Shown: piece by piece, positions 60,909 to 64,000 of the stretch
Numbering within the stretch: position 1 is the first letter of the stretch
How the letters are laid out: every line of letters starts with the position of its first letter
Source of the DNA: G963663315 sp965231905
Lineage (GTDB): Bacteria > Pseudomonadota > Gammaproteobacteria > Arenicellales > Poriferihabitantaceae
DNA length: 64,000 nucleotides
Assembly: GCA_965231905.1 (NCBI GenBank)
Contig: CBDDOO010000002.1
Span: forward strand, 868,001-932,000
Direction of reading: 5' to 3'
The notes under the pieces: model-generated
The model's database searches: none
Told to the model about the DNA's origin: nothing
The model's input: the letters and a program-made list of their open reading frames with translations, nothing else
Position numbers and translations under genes: made by a program

Positions 60909-62027
60909 ATGCAGTTTATTAAAAATGGTCCCGATGTTCCAGAACGCTTGATACAGGCGCATGAGGACGGTCGCGTAGTCCTGTTCTGCGGTGCCGGCAT
61001 TTCCTATTCTGCGGGCTTGCCGAGCTTCGCCGGATTGGTGAAGAAGATATACGACCGATTGAATTTTACCCCCGGCGCCATCCACCAGACAGTGATCAGA
61101 GCGAAACAATTCGACACGGCTATAGGCTTGCTGGAGAGTCAAATCGTCGGTGGGCGCGAAACTGTGCGAGAGGCGCTAGCGGACATCCTCGTCCCGAATA
61201 TTGACGCACCGAATGCAATCACCACTCACGAAGCTTTGCTGACATTAAGCCTGAACCGCGATGGACGCACACGGCTCGTTACCACCAACTTCGACCGGTT
61301 GTTCGAGGAAGTGATTGTCAACAGGAAACTTGAATTGTCGTGCTATCAAGCGCCGCTTCTGCCCGTGCCAAAAAACCGATGGGACGGTCTCGTGTATCTG
61401 CACGGCCTGCTCCCGGATGAACTGGCCGATGCTGACTTGGATCATCTGGTTCTCTCCAGCGGTGATTTTGGCCTTGCCTATCTGATTGAACGCTGGGCGG
61501 CGAGATTCGTTGGAGAGCTTTTTCGAAACTATACCGTTTGCTTCGTTGGCTATAGCATTGACGATCCGGCGCTACGCTACATGACGGATGCGTTAGCTGC
61601 CGACAGGCTACTGGGTGCGAACCCTTTGGAAATGTTTGCTTTTGGTAGTTATCCCAGGAGCAAGAAAGACAAACGCGCCAACGAATGGCGGGCGAAAAAC
61701 GTAACGCCCATTTTGTACCGTGAACATAAGAGCCATCAGTATCTACACGAAACTCTGCGGGAATGGGCGGGCACCTATCGCGATGGCGTACGCGGCAAGG
61801 AGAGTATTGTCGTGGGGTTGGCGGGTTTGCGCCCGCTGACCAGCACGAAGCAAGACGATTTTGTCGGACGTGCCCTATGGGCCTTGAGCGACCCAAGCGG
61901 TGGCCCGCCAGATGCTTCGCCGACCTTGACCCGGTTCCGCCATTGGATTGGCTGGAGGAATTCTCGGAAAACCGCTATCGGCATGCGGACCTACTCCAAT
62001 TTGGCATATCACCACACGATAACGTAG
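60909..62027 (+). CDS. SIR2-like domain protein, N-terminal part (frameshifted)
   Basis: Begins with a SIR2-like NADase/deacetylase-like fold: VVLFCGAGISYSAGLPSF (residues 22-40), TTNFDRLFEE, VYLHG and VGYSIDDPALRYM. Such domains act in anti-phage defence by draining NAD+. The reading frame loses similarity after about 61,905 and ends at 62027; the homologous frame continues in the next frame (61763-63889 segment), so this is the first piece of one long gene with a -1 shift. A start RBS is weak. Confidence 0.8.
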   Translation: MQFIKNGPDVPERLIQAHEDGRVVLFCGAGISYSAGLPSFAGLVKKIYDRLNFTPGAIHQTVIRAKQFDTAIGLLESQIVGGRETVREALADILVPNIDAPNAITTHEALLTLSLNRDGRTRLVTTNFDRLFEEVIVNRKLELSCYQAPLLPVPKNRWDGLVYLHGLLPDELADADLDHLVLSSGDFGLAYLIERWAARFVGELFRNYTVCFVGYSIDDPALRYMTDALAADRLLGANPLEMFAFGSYPRSKKDKRANEWRAKNVTPILYREHKSHQYLHETLREWAGTYRDGVRGKESIVVGLAGLRPLTSTKQDDFVGRALWALSDPSGGPPDASPTLTRFRHWIGWRNSRKTAIGMRTYSNLAYHHTIT

Positions 62028-63889
62028 ACGACAATCTGATATTCAGCCTAATCCGCAGACCTTCTCCCTACTCTCGCGCCCCTTGGATGGTGTTGGTAGA
62101 CGAAGGTGGCTTTGGCAGAGAGTGGGATGATGTCATGTTTAACCTGGCTCGCTGGTTGATACGTCATCTCGACGACCCGGCGCTCATTCTGTGGTTGACC
62201 AAACATGGTGGACAAATTAACCACGAGTTTGCGAAACTGATCGAAAGGAGTTTGGCAGAGACCGATGACCTCGAACGAAATAATGAGACGGATGAACTGA
62301 GCCGCATCCGAGACAGTGCGCCGCGAGCCATTCCAAGGCCGGTAATGTGCACACTCTGGCGCTTGTTGCTTGTCGGGAGAATAAAGTCATCGCAGCCCAG
62401 CTTCGAGTTCTATTCTTGGCTGGAACGATTCGGTTGTCACGGGCTTACGACCATCCTGCGTCTGGAGTTGCGTGAGATGTTGACTCCCTGCGTGACCCTG
62501 CGCGAACCGCTCGGCTGGTGGGATCAGGGTCACGAAGATTCCAGCCAGTCGGAACGACTCGAGGATCTGGTGGATTGGGAAATCGTGCTGTCCACGAATA
62601 ATGTGCATTCCACTTTGGGCGATCTTCGCAAAGACCCGCGTTGGTTCGAGGGATTGCCCGACTTGCTGGATGACTTGGGCGCATTGTTGCGCGACGCGAT
62701 GGATCTCGCACGAGAACTCGGTGGAGCCTGCGAGAGAGAAGATCAGTCTTTTGTCCACCAACCGTCAATTACCGAACATCCGCAAAACAGGTCATTCCAG
62801 GATTGGACGGTACTGATTGAACTCAACCGCGATGCTTGGCTCGCAACCGTGCAAATTGCGCCGGAACGGGCGAGGCGTGTCGCTAGGTTCTGGAGCGATT
62901 CGCCATATCCGGTGTTCCGGCGGTTAGCGTTCTTCGCGGCGACACAAGATAGTGTTATCCTTCCCCGACTGGGACTCAATTGGTTGCTGGCCGATGACCG
63001 GTGGTGGCTGTGGTCAACGGAAACCCAGCGCGAAACCCTGCGCTTGCTGGTCGCGCTATCGCCAAAATTGGATGCAGAACCACTGGATGAACTCGAACGG
63101 GCCGTTCTTGCCGGGCCGCCACGAGCCATGTTCAACGAAGACATTAAGCCTGGACGCTGGCAGAGAATAGTGGACAGGGAGATTTGGTTACGCTTAGCCA
63201 AAATGGATCATTCCGGCGCGGCCCTTGGAACGCACGCACGAGCGAAACTGGATGAATTGTCTTCGTTACATCCACATTGGCGATTCGAAGTTGATGAGCG
63301 TGAGGAGTTTCCATACTGGATGGGCGATGGAGACGAAACAAGCGGATTTGTGGCTACGCCACGTCGTCGTGAACTGGTTGCTTGGCTAGAACAGCACCCC
63401 GGAGGAGACGTTTGGAAAGACGACGATTGGCGCCAACGCTGCAGGGACAGCTTTCCGACGACCGCTTGCGCCTTGCTTGCTCTTGCCGAAGCCAACTCTT
63501 GGCCCGATGTTCGTTGGCGCGAAGCGTTGCAAGCTTGGTCGGAAAAGGGTTTCACAAATCGATCCTGGCGCTATATGGCGCCAGTGCTGAATGAATCCCC
63601 CGATGATGTAATGCAGTCACTATTTTATAACATTGGCCACTGGCTGAGCAAAGTTGCCAGGACATTCGACCATCACACAGAGTTATTCCTCAACCTCTGC
63701 CAGCGAATATTGACGCTCAATGAGCGAGATGACGCGGACGACAGTGACGATCTTGTAACACGGGCCATCAATCATCCGGTTGGACGCGTGACGGAGGCGC
63801 TGCTGAATCACTGGACTCGAAGCCCTCTGGAAGACGAGAAGGCTTGCCAGAGGAGATCAGTCCCATCTTCACGAAGCTCTGCGATGTAG
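61763..63889 (+). CDS. SIR2 gene, middle part (DUF4020-like, frame -1)
   Basis: Similarity begins around 61,905 (FADLDPVPPLDWLEEFSENRYRH), continuing the SIR2 protein. It is mostly helical and has WLTKHGGQINHEFAKLIERSL and FRRLAFFAATQDSVILPRL; I recall DUF4020-type tails on SIR2 proteins, but the assignment is uncertain. The end shifts again near 63,838 (LLNHWTRSPLEDEK to the next frame), after which the present frame reads only SVPSSRSSAM. ATG 61763 is only the first ATG of the frame, not a real start. Confidence 0.7.
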   Translation: MGGHLSRWRTRQGEYCRGVGGFAPADQHEARRFCRTCPMGLERPKRWPARCFADLDPVPPLDWLEEFSENRYRHADLLQFGISPHDNVDDNLIFSLIRRPSPYSRAPWMVLVDEGGFGREWDDVMFNLARWLIRHLDDPALILWLTKHGGQINHEFAKLIERSLAETDDLERNNETDELSRIRDSAPRAIPRPVMCTLWRLLLVGRIKSSQPSFEFYSWLERFGCHGLTTILRLELREMLTPCVTLREPLGWWDQGHEDSSQSERLEDLVDWEIVLSTNNVHSTLGDLRKDPRWFEGLPDLLDDLGALLRDAMDLARELGGACEREDQSFVHQPSITEHPQNRSFQDWTVLIELNRDAWLATVQIAPERARRVARFWSDSPYPVFRRLAFFAATQDSVILPRLGLNWLLADDRWWLWSTETQRETLRLLVALSPKLDAEPLDELERAVLAGPPRAMFNEDIKPGRWQRIVDREIWLRLAKMDHSGAALGTHARAKLDELSSLHPHWRFEVDEREEFPYWMGDGDETSGFVATPRRRELVAWLEQHPGGDVWKDDDWRQRCRDSFPTTACALLALAEANSWPDVRWREALQAWSEKGFTNRSWRYMAPVLNESPDDVMQSLFYNIGHWLSKVARTFDHHTELFLNLCQRILTLNERDDADDSDDLVTRAINHPVGRVTEALLNHWTRSPLEDEKACQRRSVPSSRSSAM

Positions 63890-64000
63890 AGATTGGCAAT
63901 TTCCGTCACGGCCGCGTGTTGTTAGCCGCACGTGTCATTATTTTGTTTCGCGTAGACCGTGGGTGGGCCGAACGGCATTTGTTGCCATTGTTCGATTGGG
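63841..64000 (+). pseudogene. SIR2 gene, continuation in third frame (partial)
   Basis: In frame 1 from 63841 the product reads GLPEEISPIFTKLCDVEIGN and then FRHGRVLLAARVIILF, up to the window end, with no stop. It fits as the continuation of the previous segment after a second -1 shift. The gene runs out of the window. Confidence 0.65.

Noticed and set aside
1..64000. CRISPR array
   Set aside because: No set of regularly spaced repeats with unique spacers was seen; the repeats found are palindromes or mononucleotide runs.

Overview
The window looks like a chromosome segment of a moderately GC-rich gammaproteobacterium, probably marine or host-associated. This is inferred from the gene order of the spc/alpha ribosomal operons, from the enterobacterial-type pairs yafS-rnhA-dnaQ and yciI/yciB/yciA, and from the catabolic genes (MttB-type methyltransferase, molybdenum hydroxylase, homocysteine methyltransferase, acyl-CoA ligase). 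No rRNA or marker search was possible, so the lineage is a judgement.

Layout. 1-9366: end of rplP, then the complete spc and alpha operons through rplQ, all on +. 9413-14517: rlmE, ftsH, glmM and a homocysteine S-methyltransferase, same strand. 14578-17671: sohB, glnS and a small coiled-coil membrane protein on -. 17730-20820: two nearly identical secreted-protein genes, each preceded by a long poly-C tract, with an AAA ATPase gene between them on the other strand. 20868-24092: dapE, then yafS-rnhA-dnaQ. 24305-30032: accessory patch with a HicB-like gene and a relic of its toxin, an intact IS5-family element with TTAA target duplication, the gene it broke, an AlbA_2/ATPase-type protein, an IS5 fragment, yciI and a DUF4143 ATPase. 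30037-43516: ordinary metabolism, envelope and transport (yciB, yciA, metY, acyl-CoA ligase, glycerate kinase, PBP1b, cystathionine beta-synthase, MFS and EamA carriers). 43633-47840: a molybdenum hydroxylase operon with its cofactor maturation genes. 47860-53964: K+/H+-type antiporter, quinone oxidoreductase, Rieske protein and an MttB-family methyltransferase. 53971-54924: relic of an aminotransferase, tRNA-Lys and a higBA toxin-antitoxin pair. 55049-58232: ATP-grasp/alpha-E/transglutaminase triad. 58282-60655: nucleobase permease fused to an ATPase-like domain, then def. 60909-64000: a long SIR2-domain (defence-type) gene carrying two frameshifts and running off the end.

The most unusual part is 17.7-20.8 kb. 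Both genes keep the same promoter pattern (TTGTCA, 18 bases, TAGKAT), the same ribosome binding site and a 46-base leader before the C tract. Downstream they share 657 identical bases, although their flanks have diverged. The tracts here are 22 and 18 C. Both lengths put the well-placed upstream ATG out of frame with the body, while 17, 20 or 23 C would bring either copy into frame. This fits a pair of phase-variable, gene-converting secreted proteins.
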